Notes under the pieces: generated by a model
Databases searched by the model: none
Told to the model about the DNA's origin: nothing
What the model saw: the letters and a program-made list of their open reading frames with translations, nothing else
From: SOJZ01 sp964556565
GTDB lineage: Archaea; Thermoproteota; Bathyarchaeia; Bathyarchaeales; Bathyarchaeaceae
Reading direction: 5' to 3'
NCBI GenBank assembly: GCA_964556565.1
Contig: CAZKWF010000016.1
Location: 1-36,316, forward strand
Length of the DNA stretch: 36,316 nt
Translations under genes and position numbers: made by a program
In this document: positions 1 through 8,515 of the stretch, one piece after another
How positions within the stretch are numbered: position 1 is the first letter of the stretch
Layout: each line of letters starts with the position of its first letter

Positions 1-2
1 GG

Positions 3-2108
3 CCTCATCGGAAAACACCCTCGGAAGCCACTGAAAAAGCCAAAGCCATGCTTCTTGCTGCAATCGAACGCGCCAAGCTTCTCGAACCCTTAGAGAAACT
101 TGAGTTTTCAGTCCTCAAATCTGCTTTGGTCATAGGCGGAGGCATAGCCGGCATGCAGACAGCTGTAGATTTGGCGGATTTGGGATTCGAAGTGCATCTG
201 GTTGAAAAGGCACCGTTTCTTGGAGGCTTGGCTGCTCGTGCGAGCCGATTCTTCCCAACAGACGATTGTGCCATCTGCATAGAGTCTCCAGTTTCAGATG
301 TGAAAAGCATCACTCACACCTCTCGGAAGTGTATATATCGTTCCGGTTTAAGCGAGATTCCCAACATGGACATACTGCCCAATTCAAAAGTCGTGGCCGC
401 TGAAGGAGTTCCTGGAAACTACAAGGTCACAATAGAGAAGAAACCGAGATACGTCAACGAGCTTAAATGTGTTCGATGCGACCTGTGCACCGCCATTTGC
501 CCCGTGGAAGTGCCAGATGAATACAATGCAAAACTGAAAACACGCAAGGCCATCTACATGAACATTCCGAACGTTCACCCGCCCGTCTACGTCATCGACG
601 AAAGCGTCTGCAAATTCCATGACTGTACAAAATGCGTTGAAGTTTGTCCCACCGACGCCATCGAACTGGACCAGAAAAGTGAGCGGATAACCCTAAACGT
701 GGGCAATATAATAGTTGCCACAGGTTTCCGGGAGTTCGATTCCAGCATCATAAAGGAGTATCACTACGGCGACTACCCGAATGTTATGACCAATCTTGAG
801 CTCGCCAGAATGATTGACGGCTTCGGCCCCACAGGCGGCGTGATTATTCGACCTTCAGACCGCAAACCAGTTAAGAAGATTGTTTTTGTGCAATGCGTCG
901 GTTCGCGAGACAGGCGCTACAATCCCTACTGTTCGAGCATCTGTTGCATGATCTCTCTAAAACATGCCATGTTGATCAAATCAGCGTATCCCGATACAGA
1001 CATTAGTATATGCTACATAGACATAAGAACTACCGGAAGGGAGCACGAAGATTACTATGAACGAGCAAGGGAGATGGGAATCAAATTCATTAAGGGTAGA
1101 CCAACCGAAATCTCACGGGACACCGAGACGGGTAGGTTAATTGTCGACGTTGAGGATGCTCTTCTGAGAAGATTCCTAGAATTAGACGCTGACCTAGTTG
1201 TGTTGGCTCCAGCCATGGTGCCAGCTGAAGACACCAAGGAGCTTGCCGAGATTCTGGGCCTCGAGTTGGGTGAAGACGGCTTCTTCAAGGAGTATAATGC
1301 CAAACTGAGGCCGACAGAGACCAAGCTAAGAGGGATATACCTCTGCGGAGGAGCAACCTTTCCGAAGGACGCGCCGACGACTTCTCTACACGCTCACTCA
1401 GCTGCTATAAAAGCTGTGAAGTTCTTAACCACCGGCAAGATAGTTAAAGATCAAAGAACCGCTGTAATCAACGAAGAATATTGCGGTGACTGTGAGTTCT
1501 GCCCCGTCACTTGTCCTTATGGTGCGATAAGTCTGGAGCCGACAACTGAAGAACATTTTGTTGCTAGAATATCCGATCTCCTGTGTGAAGGATGTGGTGT
1601 TTGCGTGGGAACATGTCCTCTCAACGCTATTGAGCTTAGGCATTCGAGGCCAAACCAGATGCTGGCCCAGATGAAGGCACTTATGTCCTTAAATGGAACA
1701 TCGAAGCCTTTGGTTCTAGCCATCTGCTGTTCAGAATGCGGTCACACGGCCGTAGACTCTTCTGGTATGGCTATGATGCAGTATCCAGCTAACGTAAGGG
1801 TCATGAAAGTTCCTTGTACGGGAATTCTGCAAGTTCACCAATTTCTAGAGGCTTTTGAAGCGGGTGCTCAAGGAGTGATGGTTGTGGGATGCAAAAGTGA
1901 CGGCTGCCACTACGAAGTCGGTAGCCAGAAGGCTGAAAATAAGGTGGAACTTACTAGAATATTGATGAAGGAATATGGTATAGAGCCAGAGAGGTTGGAG
2001 ATGTTCAACATGGTGTTCATTGAAGGAGACAAGTTTGCTGCGGCTGCGCAAACGATGACTGAACGATTAGAAAAGTTGGGCCCACTGCCAACAATGGGAG
2101 GTTCTTAA
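3..2108 (+). CDS. hdrA: HdrA-MvhD fusion, heterodisulfide reductase subunit A (5' truncated)
   Basis: FAD- and FeS-containing subunit of soluble heterodisulfide reductase, the flavin subunit where electron bifurcation occurs in the HdrABC family. The open frame runs in from the window edge: codons 3-47 before the first ATG (48) already match the other HdrA copies (PSEATEKAKA), so the N-terminal CHCG segment lies outside. Visible are a dinucleotide fold VIGGGIAGMQ (about nt 129-158), an inserted ferredoxin with CxxCxxCxxxCP (about 468-503) and a second Cys cluster (about 609-650). Two C-terminal 4Fe-4S motifs follow (about 1483-1640). The last ~120 residues are an MvhD/FlpD-like [2Fe-2S] domain with its cysteines intact (CCSECG, PCTG, GCKSDGCHY), which in methanogens receives electrons from hydrogenase or formate dehydrogenase. 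hdrC starts 20 bp downstream, so hdrA-C-B is an operon. Family assignment is firm; the electron donor is inferred. Confidence 0.93.
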   Translation, partial: PHRKTPSEATEKAKAMLLAAIERAKLLEPLEKLEFSVLKSALVIGGGIAGMQTAVDLADLGFEVHLVEKAPFLGGLAARASRFFPTDDCAICIESPVSDVKSITHTSRKCIYRSGLSEIPNMDILPNSKVVAAEGVPGNYKVTIEKKPRYVNELKCVRCDLCTAICPVEVPDEYNAKLKTRKAIYMNIPNVHPPVYVIDESVCKFHDCTKCVEVCPTDAIELDQKSERITLNVGNIIVATGFREFDSSIIKEYHYGDYPNVMTNLELARMIDGFGPTGGVIIRPSDRKPVKKIVFVQCVGSRDRRYNPYCSSICCMISLKHAMLIKSAYPDTDISICYIDIRTTGREHEDYYERAREMGIKFIKGRPTEISRDTETGRLIVDVEDALLRRFLELDADLVVLAPAMVPAEDTKELAEILGLELGEDGFFKEYNAKLRPTETKLRGIYLCGGATFPKDAPTTSLHAHSAAIKAVKFLTTGKIVKDQRTAVINEEYCGDCEFCPVTCPYGAISLEPTTEEHFVARISDLLCEGCGVCVGTCPLNAIELRHSRPNQMLAQMKALMSLNGTSKPLVLAICCSECGHTAVDSSGMAMMQYPANVRVMKVPCTGILQVHQFLEAFEAGAQGVMVVGCKSDGCHYEVGSQKAENKVELTRILMKEYGIEPERLEMFNMVFIEGDKFAAAAQTMTERLEKLGPLPTMGGS

Positions 2109-2128
2109 AGAGGAGCGTGAAATTATAA

Positions 2129-2647
2129 ATGAAGCATGTAAAAGACGAAAAAACAACCAACCTAGCATTCTCTGATGTAATTTCCAGTCGCTTAGGCGGC
2201 GAAACAATAAATCTATGCTACCAGTGTGGAACCTGTGCCAGCAGTTGTCCAGTGGCTAAAATCACCCCGCGTTTCAACCCTAGAGAACTCATCAAACTAA
2301 CACTCTCAGGAGAAAAGGACGAAGTGATTTCAGGCGACGCCATATGGCTATGCTGCTCGTGCTATAACTGTCAGGAAAGATGCCCACAAAAAGTTGAAAT
2401 AGCTGACGTAATCTACGCGCTAAGAAACATTGCTTTCAAGGAAGGTTACATCCCAAACATTTTCTCAGAGTTTGCATCCGCCATCTTGAATGATGCCCGC
2501 GTGGTCAAGGTTTCCAAATTCGTAGAAACGAAAAGACCTACTCTCGGTTTACCGCCACTTCAACCAACAGGCGTGAATGCGCTCAGAAAGATTCTCTCCG
2601 CCACTGGGTTTGATAAACTGCAACAAAAGAAGGAGGAAGCAACATGA
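2129..2647 (+). CDS. hdrC: Heterodisulfide reductase subunit C
   Basis: Small ferredoxin-like subunit that carries electrons between HdrA and HdrB. The 172-residue protein has two CxxCxxCxxxCP motifs: CGTCASSCP near residue 34 and CCSCYNCQERCP near residue 75. Between them lies the FNPRELIKLTLSGE stretch typical of HdrC. Length is normal for the family. It begins 20 bp after hdrA, and its TGA overlaps the ATG of hdrB (ATGA at 2644-2647), so translation is probably coupled. The C-terminal tail (about residues 125-172) is less conserved in appearance and carries no metal motif. Confidence 0.92.
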   Translation: MKHVKDEKTTNLAFSDVISSRLGGETINLCYQCGTCASSCPVAKITPRFNPRELIKLTLSGEKDEVISGDAIWLCCSCYNCQERCPQKVEIADVIYALRNIAFKEGYIPNIFSEFASAILNDARVVKVSKFVETKRPTLGLPPLQPTGVNALRKILSATGFDKLQQKKEEAT

Positions 2648-3519
2648 AAAGCTATGCTCTTTTCTTGGGTTGTACTATACCTGCTCGTCAGCCAAACTAC
2701 GAGGTGTCGGCAAGGAGGGCTTTAGCCAAACTGGGAATAGAGCTTATTGACCTAGCTGACATGACGTGCTGTGCCCCTCCACCAGTGCAGTCCATAGATT
2801 TAGAAACCAGCCTATCCATAGCTGCGTACAACATTTGCCTAGCCGAAGAAGCCAACCTGGATATAGTTACGTTATGTACAGGCTGTTTTGAATCTCTTGC
2901 CATGGTAAACGCCATGTTGAAAGCTGATAAACAACTCAAAGCAAGAGTAAACAGAATCTTATCCAATACTGGGAAAGAATTTGAAGGGAGCAAAGAAGTG
3001 AAACATTACCTACAAGTTCTAGTAGGGGACATAGGAACAAAGAATCTCAAACAAGAAATCTCCAAACCCCTAAGCAACCTAAAAGTAGCGGCTTTCTACG
3101 GTTGCCACTCACTTAGACCTAGCGAGCTTCTAAAATTCGATGATCCAGAACGCCCACGCGTCTTCGACGATTTGATTGAGACACTAGGAGCAGAGAGTAT
3201 TGAATACCGAAACAAGCTTAGATGCTGCGGGGGGCTTCTAAGGGGCTACTCTGACGAGCTTGCACTTGATCTCGCACGGGAAAAACTTGTGAACGCAAGC
3301 AAGGCTGGCGCCGACTGCATTGCAACCCTTTGCCCATTCTGCTTCATTGCACTAGATTTAGGACAACTACAGATAAAGTCGAAGTTTGAAGAAGAATACA
3401 ATATGCCCGTGCTCCATTATTCGGAGCTTCTAAGCCTATCGCTAGGAATAGACCCGAAAGACCTTGCACTGCAATCCCACAAAGTTAAAGTAGACAAGAT
3501 AGTAAACAAAGTCAGTTAA
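2644..3519 (+). CDS. hdrB: Heterodisulfide reductase subunit B
   Basis: Catalytic subunit with two cysteine-rich CCG domains, which in methanogen HdrB bind two noncubane [4Fe-4S] clusters that reduce a disulfide substrate. Both CCG repeats are complete. The first has GCT near residue 9, CCAPPP near 42 and CTGCF near 79. The second has YGCHS near 150, CCGGLL near 198 and CPFCF near 236. Length (291) is normal. It overlaps hdrC by four bases. The physiological substrate is unknown because no methyl-coenzyme M reductase is seen here; CoM-S-S-CoB or another disulfide are both possible. Confidence 0.92.
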   Translation: MKSYALFLGCTIPARQPNYEVSARRALAKLGIELIDLADMTCCAPPPVQSIDLETSLSIAAYNICLAEEANLDIVTLCTGCFESLAMVNAMLKADKQLKARVNRILSNTGKEFEGSKEVKHYLQVLVGDIGTKNLKQEISKPLSNLKVAAFYGCHSLRPSELLKFDDPERPRVFDDLIETLGAESIEYRNKLRCCGGLLRGYSDELALDLAREKLVNASKAGADCIATLCPFCFIALDLGQLQIKSKFEEEYNMPVLHYSELLSLSLGIDPKDLALQSHKVKVDKIVNKVS

Positions 3520-3595
3520 AGAAGAAAAGCTAGAGAAGAATTTTCAAAACAACTTCAACCAGCCCATATCAACACCATTCTCCTTGCATTCGACG

Positions 3596-3613
3596 GCATG
3601 CATGCATGCGCGT
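3596..3613. repeat. Alternating purine-pyrimidine palindrome, copy A
   Basis: Eighteen bases of perfect purine-pyrimidine alternation built on GCATGCATGCATGCGCG, in the 263-bp gap between hdrB and fdhD. It belongs to the dispersed TGCATGCATG family. It is about 105 bp upstream of the likely fdhD TATA box, so no promoter role is obvious. Read on the minus strand it is followed by an open stretch ending VDMGWLKLF and a stop, which could be a gene tail but is not recognisable. Confidence 0.7.
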
Positions 3614-3709
3614 TAGGCAATCTGGCACTCACACAATAACCACTAGAACTTGCGGAATCGTTCCTGTTGAACACCATACGGTTGATTGGAAAAGGCTAAA
3701 TAACTCAAG

Positions 3710-3717
3710 TTTAAATC
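3710..3717 (+). promoter_or_regulatory. Possible TATA box for fdhD
   Basis: TTTAAATC lies about 70 bp upstream of the fdhD start in an A/T-rich stretch. It resembles an archaeal box A, but the call rests on composition and position only. Confidence 0.35.
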
Positions 3718-3782
3718 ACATCTACTTCAAAACTTGATTGAGAATTGTCTCAGCGCGTGTCCTTCAGAAACCAAAAAGATGA

Positions 3783-4601
3783 TTGGGGAATGCGAAGAAA
3801 ATGCAAAAAAACAAGATCCTAAAAGTCGACGTTTCTGCAGGAAATGCCAAACATACAACCGATTTGGTGGCTGAAGAGAAGCCCCTTCACATTTTTCTCA
3901 ACAACACCCATTTTGTAACTATTCTTTGTTCACCTTCTCGATTGAAGGAACTGGCTGTAGGACATGCGCTTTCAGAGGGTATCATAAAAGACTGCAACGA
4001 AATTCACAACATTCTCCTTGAAGAAGACAAACAATTATGCCACATCCAGTTCAAACCAGACATAGACTTGAAAAAGAAAATTGAACTCGCAAAACCCTTC
4101 TCCCGTCTAATAACATCCTCATGCAGTCCATCAGACTATTGGCCGTTTCCGAAGCTTATCGATAGAATAAAGTTGCCAAAAGTTAGCTCACGCTTAGTTG
4201 TTAAAGCTGAACTCATTTCAGACTGCGTCAAGAACCTGAACACAGTTGCCAAAACCTTCAGAAAAACTGGCGGCGTACATGTTGCAGCCATCTATGAGCG
4301 TAATGGTGACTTGGTGGCTCTCGCCGAAGATGTTGGGCGACACAACGCTGTAGACAAGGTAATTGGTATAAGAGCCTTAGAAAATGCTGGCTTTGGCAAG
4401 TTCTTTCTTGCCCTGAGCGGGCGCCTAACAGGTGACATTGTTCTAAAGGCGGCGAGGATAGGCTTACCTATGATAGCCTCTCAGGCCGCAGCGATAAAAT
4501 CAGGAATAGAAGTCGCAAAACACTGCAAAATCACGCTAATAGGATTTGCGCGAGGAAAACGCATGAACATCTATACATGCCCAGAAAGGGTCACCTACTG
4601 A
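3783..4601 (+). CDS. fdhD: Formate dehydrogenase accessory protein FdhD
   Basis: FdhD delivers sulfur to the Mo/W-bis-MGD cofactor of formate dehydrogenase. The C-terminal half is diagnostic: TGGVHVAAIYE, EDVGRHNAVDKVIG and LSGRLTGDIVLKAARIG, ending NIYTCPERV. Length (272) is normal. The flexible-loop CxxC of the family is reduced here to one cysteine, SSCSPSDYW near residue 114. The frame opens with TTG at 3783; ATG at 3801 (MQKNKIL) is an equally possible start and neither has a strong ribosome site. It follows hdrACB by 263 bp and precedes a mobA remnant, another molybdopterin gene. This suggests that formate dehydrogenase was or is the HdrA partner, although no fdh structural gene is in the window. 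Confidence 0.92.
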   Translation: MGNAKKMQKNKILKVDVSAGNAKHTTDLVAEEKPLHIFLNNTHFVTILCSPSRLKELAVGHALSEGIIKDCNEIHNILLEEDKQLCHIQFKPDIDLKKKIELAKPFSRLITSSCSPSDYWPFPKLIDRIKLPKVSSRLVVKAELISDCVKNLNTVAKTFRKTGGVHVAAIYERNGDLVALAEDVGRHNAVDKVIGIRALENAGFGKFFLALSGRLTGDIVLKAARIGLPMIASQAAAIKSGIEVAKHCKITLIGFARGKRMNIYTCPERVTY

Positions 4602-4619
4602 GGGGTAAGGTGCCATTTC

Positions 4620-4835
4620 GTGAAAAAATCTGCGGTAGTTCTTGCAAGCGGGTTTTCTAATCGGTTCGGACAGGACAAGGATTTACTCAAATTGGCTGAT
4701 CAGCCTCTTATTGTTCATATCCTTGAGAAAGTGTCAACATGCATGCATGACTCGATAAAAAGCGAACTGCTTTGGATAGATTGTATAGAGCCAGACGACA
4801 AAGAACTGCGTTCCTGTTTTCTATTGGAGTGCTAG
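4620..4835 (+). pseudogene. mobA: 5' fragment of mobA (molybdenum cofactor guanylyltransferase)
   Basis: The first ~42 codons from GTG 4620 encode the nucleotidyltransferase start of MobA-type proteins: VVLASGFSNRFGQDK (the usual LAGGxSxRxGxDK), then LLKLADQPLIVHILEKV. Intact MobA is near 190-200 residues; here the match stops at the alternating palindrome at 4737-4749. The frame then runs 27 more codons through unrelated sequence containing LLWIDCIEPDDKEL, faintly like the N-terminal WIDxxxPxxxEL of CorA magnesium channels. Position 18 bp after fdhD fits a former Moco operon. It is either a decayed gene or a chimera made by a deletion. Confidence 0.7.
4737..4749. repeat. Alternating purine-pyrimidine palindrome, copy B
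   Basis: Thirteen alternating bases ending in the palindrome CATGCATGCATG, exactly where similarity to MobA ends in the mobA remnant. Confidence 0.7.
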
Positions 4836-4843
4836 GAAGAGAA

Positions 4844-4883
4844 AATTTATAAGAAACTTTTTACTAGCGCATGATTTATAAAA
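4844..4883 (+). promoter_or_regulatory. Two TATA-like boxes upstream of the first pyrophosphatase
   Basis: AATTTATAAG at 4844-4853 and TTTATAAAA at 4875-4883 are good archaeal box A candidates in the 210-bp gap before hppA. Either would give an untranslated leader of more than 100 bases. A 48-codon frame (TTG 4915 to TAA 5061) lies in the leader but has no ribosome site and no recognisable match. Confidence 0.45.
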
Positions 4884-5045
4884 CTACAAAAAGGGACCTA
4901 CTACGAAGACAAACTTGGAATTGTTGGCTCCCGCTATCCGAACCATCGCGACGATAACGGCCAAAATTTTCTACCCGTTGATTAAAGGAGAAGATGTTGG
5001 GACATCCAGAATAGCCGTAAATCAAAAGCGCGGTGATAAGCAAAG

Positions 5046-7130
5046 ATGGATCTGGTACTAATTCCGCTCATCGTTGGATTTTCGGGGTTATTCCTCATCG
5101 CTTACTTATTCTGGGTAATCAACAAGGAAAGTACCGGAACACCTCGCATGAAAGAAATAGCTGCTTACATTCAAGAAGGAGCACAGGCCTTCCTGAAGAG
5201 AGAATTCAAAACAATTTCGTATTTCATCGTCGTCCTTGCAATACTTTTGTTCATCGTCTTGGGGTGGCAAATAGCAATAGGGTTCGTTACTGGCGCCTTC
5301 TTCTCCATGTTAGCAATTTTCATAGGTATGAGCGCCACTGTGAGAGCAAATGTAAGAACGGCGCACGCTGCAAGAACATCATCTGGAAAAGCCTTCCTAA
5401 TAGCGTTCCGAGGAGGCGGAATCATGGGGCTATCGATCACAAGTCTAGTTCTCGTTGGTATATCCTTGCTTTACTTCTTGTTTGGAGCAGGTCCAGATAA
5501 TACAGAAGCTGTAAGTCTTCTCGTAGGCTTTGGATTTGGAGCAAGCCTCTCAGCTTTGTTTGCTCAGTTAGGAGGAGGAATATACACAAAAGCAGCAGAT
5601 ATAGGAGCTGACTTGGTCGGGAAGGTTGAAGTGCATGTACCCGAAGATGATCCCAGGAATCCCGCGGTCATAGCTGACCTAGTGGGAGATAATGTAGGTG
5701 ACTGTGCAGGAAGGGGAGCTGACCTCTTCGAAGCTAGTGCAGATAATCTCGTATGCTCAATGATAATTGGTTTGGTCTTTGTGGGTCCGCCCTTTAACTA
5801 CGGATGGAACGCAGTGTTATTCCCTCTTCTGATAAGATCTATTGGAAAAATCGCAACTATAGTGGGAATATTTACAGCGAGGAAATGGGAAAACAAAAGT
5901 CCATTGACATCACTAAACATTGGTTTATTCTCCACAGGAGCAGTGGCTCTAGCACTCTTTTACGTAGTCTCAACAGGGTTTATGGGCGACATACGTTTCT
6001 TCTACTGCCTCTCAACTGGATTGTTATCAATCATTGTGGTTTCGCTAATCACAGAATACTATACTGGAATCAATAGACATCCTGTGAAAAGCATAGCGGA
6101 AGCCTCGCATACTGGAAGCGCAATCAACGTCCTCATAGGATTCTCCTATGGTTTAGAAAGCGCAGTCTTTCCCATGATCCTAATCGCAGCTATCCTGCTT
6201 TTTACATACTCTGTATTCGGTGGTGGAGTGTACGGAATATTCGGCGTAGTTGCAGCTACGTTGGGCATCACTGAGATGAAAGGTATAATCATGTCAGCAG
6301 ACACCTTTGGTCCAATCGTCGATAATGCGGCTGGAATAGCCGAAATGTCAGGCATATCAAAAGAAGCCAGGGAATCTACCAATGCCCTTGATGCAGCTGG
6401 GAACGTTGCGAAGGCAGTTACGAAAGGTTATGCTTTGACGAAAGTCGTCTTGACGAGCGTTGTCATACTCTTTGCATATTTATTTGAGCTTGCGCGACTT
6501 CGCCCCGATCTCACTCTGAATAATCTCTCGGGCATTGCTCAGTACCTTAACGTGGCTAACCCCACCATAATTGCTGGATTCCTGATCGGGGCTACCATAC
6601 CCTTTCTATTTTCTGCTCTTACCATACGGGCTGTGAGTAACGCAGCCTTTAGGATGATTGAGGAGGTTAGAAGGCAGTTCAGAGAGATTCCGGGCCTGCT
6701 TGAAGGAAAAGCAAAGCCAGATTATGGCACGTGTGTGGACATAAGTACCAAGTACTCGCTGAGACAGATGATATACCCCACACTGGTAGGCCTAGTGGCC
6801 CCCATAACGGTAGGATTCACACTTGGAGTTTGGCCTTTAGTGTCATTCTTGCTTGGAGTAAAGATTATGGGAGCGCTCCTCGCAGTGTTCATGTTCAACT
6901 CGGGGGCAGCATGGGATAATGCCAAGAAATTCATTGAAAATAAATTCTCCTACAAAAGAACGCATGCAGTATCTGGTCTAACAACTCACGCAGCGGCAGT
7001 TATCGGAGATACTGTAGGAGACGCTCTCAAAGACACAGCAGGACCCAGTCTACACATTCTCATCAAGCTTGAGAACATTCTGGCTATAACATTGCTTCCA
7101 TTATTCATCGCGTACGCTCTTGTTCCGTAG
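5046..7130 (+). CDS. hppA: Membrane-bound pyrophosphatase, K+-independent (H+-pumping) type
   Basis: Integral membrane enzyme that couples PPi hydrolysis to ion export. The protein is 694 residues, of normal length, with about 16 hydrophobic segments. The family signature DX7KXE is present (DIGADLVGKVE near residue 185), followed by EDDPRNPAVIADLVGDNVGD and a C-terminal GDTVGD...KDTAGPS. At the K+-dependence position the enzyme has lysine (GNVAKA, near residue 456), the state of K+-independent H+ pumps. It is odd in having GNVAKA where most have GNTTKA, and GDALKD where GDPLKD or GDPFKD is usual. A GGTGA ribosome site at 5032-5036 supports the ATG at 5046. A paralogue is encoded at 29999-32092. 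The pumped ion is inferred from family rules. Confidence 0.93.
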   Translation: MDLVLIPLIVGFSGLFLIAYLFWVINKESTGTPRMKEIAAYIQEGAQAFLKREFKTISYFIVVLAILLFIVLGWQIAIGFVTGAFFSMLAIFIGMSATVRANVRTAHAARTSSGKAFLIAFRGGGIMGLSITSLVLVGISLLYFLFGAGPDNTEAVSLLVGFGFGASLSALFAQLGGGIYTKAADIGADLVGKVEVHVPEDDPRNPAVIADLVGDNVGDCAGRGADLFEASADNLVCSMIIGLVFVGPPFNYGWNAVLFPLLIRSIGKIATIVGIFTARKWENKSPLTSLNIGLFSTGAVALALFYVVSTGFMGDIRFFYCLSTGLLSIIVVSLITEYYTGINRHPVKSIAEASHTGSAINVLIGFSYGLESAVFPMILIAAILLFTYSVFGGGVYGIFGVVAATLGITEMKGIIMSADTFGPIVDNAAGIAEMSGISKEARESTNALDAAGNVAKAVTKGYALTKVVLTSVVILFAYLFELARLRPDLTLNNLSGIAQYLNVANPTIIAGFLIGATIPFLFSALTIRAVSNAAFRMIEEVRRQFREIPGLLEGKAKPDYGTCVDISTKYSLRQMIYPTLVGLVAPITVGFTLGVWPLVSFLLGVKIMGALLAVFMFNSGAAWDNAKKFIENKFSYKRTHAVSGLTTHAAAVIGDTVGDALKDTAGPSLHILIKLENILAITLLPLFIAYALVP

Positions 7131-7157
7131 CTCACTTCTTGAGGAAGGATGTTACTA

Positions 7158-7256
7158 ATGGTACGAAAAGAATGTATTAACGAAATCGAAGAAAGAGCTC
7201 TTGCAATGCCTAAAGAAGGTTATAGGAACGTAATTTGCACTACACTGGGGAGATAG
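7158..7256 (+). CDS. Small hypothetical ORF (32 aa) upstream of the antiporter
   Basis: An ATG preceded by GAGGAAGG (7141-7148) opens a 32-codon frame ending in TAG two bases before the antiporter ATG. The peptide is hydrophilic (KECINEIEERALAMPKEG) with no membrane segment or metal motif. The tight junction with the next gene suggests translational coupling or a leader peptide. It is not recognised and may not be a real protein. Confidence 0.3.
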   Translation: MVRKECINEIEERALAMPKEGYRNVICTTLGR

Positions 7257-7258
7257 TT

Positions 7259-8455
7259 ATGGAAGATATATTGCTCCTAATCGTTATCACTTATGGTGTT
7301 TCGTTAGGTTTTGGTTTTTTGCTGCAGAAATACCTCAGAATGCCTTGGATGTTCGCTTCTTTATTCTTCGGTCTCATTCTGTCCACACTGGGTCTATTTA
7401 CGTCTACCATTGAAAGCGACCTATTCAAACTGCTAGAAACATTTGGAATGTATTTTCTTCTATTTATCATAGGTTTTAGCCTCGACTTCAGAATAATGAC
7501 CCGGTTAAGAAATTACGTTGTTTTGGGCACCATTATCGTTATTGCTTGTGAAGGTTTTTTCGGAAGCTTGCTTCTTTATTTTGTGTTTCCAGCTGAAGTA
7601 AGCCACTCTTATTTGGTTGCTTTGGTTACAGCCGTGTCCTTTGCAACGGTTGGAGAAGCTGTTCTACTGCCTATTCTTAACGAATTTGGAGTTATTAAAA
7701 CAACTTTTGGCCAACTCACGCTGGGAATAGGAACTCTGGATGACATCGTAGAAGTCTTAATGCTTGTAGTTGTTGCTATGTTACCTGCATTTTTACCATT
7801 GGCGCAAACACAAAGTTTTCCAGACCCATCCTCAATCCTTTTAGGTTTAGGCTGTCTGCTTCTCCTCACTTTTGCAATGATAAAACTTGGTGGAAAAGTC
7901 AAAAAGCTTTTGGAGAAGAATCATCCTCCACCTTATGTTCCTTCCCTCCTTACTTTACTAATATTCTTTTCTTTTGTTGCTTTTGGAGGATATGTCTTCG
8001 AAAGTTTAGCAACGGTTGGAGCAATTTTTGGCGGGATAGTCCTTAGAGGACTATTACCGAAGGAAAGGCTACGTGAAAACGAGAAGAATATAGAATTTTT
8101 AGGTTACATTTTTCTCTCTCCACTCTTCTTTCTAAGCATAGGAGCCTCAGTTTCCATACCCTCTCTTCTCATTTACCCATCAATGATTGCACTCATTTGG
8201 GCGGTTGCGAAAGGTTCAAAACTTTCATCTTGTCTTTTACTTTTCCGCAAATTGCTTGGAAATAAATACTCTCTGTTGCTAGGTCTAGGGCTTAGTGTAA
8301 GATTCAGCACAAGCCTCATTGTTCAGTTAATGTTGTTAAATTCAGGACTTATTTCCCTAGTCCTATATTCAACGCTCATTGCAACCGCCATGCTCATGAA
8401 GCCAGTCATAATAGGCTTTTACTCTTGGGGATTATCTAAAGGGAAGCCCCCGTAA
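7259..8455 (+). CDS. CPA2-family cation/H+ antiporter (KefB/NapA-like)
   Basis: Membrane transporter of 398 residues with about 12 hydrophobic helices and no cytoplasmic TrkA-N domain. The Na+/H+ exchanger pattern is visible: LLETFGMYFLLFIIGFSLD in the N-terminal half and GTLDDIVEVLML near residue 158. The paired aspartates DD are the ion-binding motif of electrogenic NapA/NhaA-type members. The start is ATG 7259 rather than the upstream TTG 7235, because GGAGAT at 7248-7253 is correctly spaced. Gene order after a H+-pumping pyrophosphatase suggests use of the proton gradient for Na+ or K+ export. Substrate is not determinable from sequence. Confidence 0.85.
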   Translation: MEDILLLIVITYGVSLGFGFLLQKYLRMPWMFASLFFGLILSTLGLFTSTIESDLFKLLETFGMYFLLFIIGFSLDFRIMTRLRNYVVLGTIIVIACEGFFGSLLLYFVFPAEVSHSYLVALVTAVSFATVGEAVLLPILNEFGVIKTTFGQLTLGIGTLDDIVEVLMLVVVAMLPAFLPLAQTQSFPDPSSILLGLGCLLLLTFAMIKLGGKVKKLLEKNHPPPYVPSLLTLLIFFSFVAFGGYVFESLATVGAIFGGIVLRGLLPKERLRENEKNIEFLGYIFLSPLFFLSIGASVSIPSLLIYPSMIALIWAVAKGSKLSSCLLLFRKLLGNKYSLLLGLGLSVRFSTSLIVQLMLLNSGLISLVLYSTLIATAMLMKPVIIGFYSWGLSKGKPP

Positions 8456-8462
8456 GTGTTGA

Positions 8463-8470
8463 TTTTTTTT
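8463..8470 (+). terminator. Oligo-T terminator
   Basis: A run of eight T eight bases after the antiporter stop, in the short gap between convergent genes, matches the oligo-T type of archaeal terminator. No hairpin is evident. Confidence 0.45.
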
Positions 8471-8515
8471 CTTTGACCTTAAAATTTATGCCTTCATTTG
8501 AATGGACTATCGACT

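Noticed and set aside
3..3519. Selenocysteine codons in the Hdr genes
   Set aside because: No in-frame TGA followed by continued homology was seen; Cys is present at the expected positions.
4915..5061. 48-codon frame (TTG start) before the first pyrophosphatase
   Set aside because: It has no ribosome site and no known similarity, and overlaps the hppA start; it is more likely part of the leader.
5033..5500. 155-codon frame overlapping the start of the first pyrophosphatase
   Set aside because: It overlaps the membrane pyrophosphatase in another frame and has low-complexity, basic content typical of a shadow.
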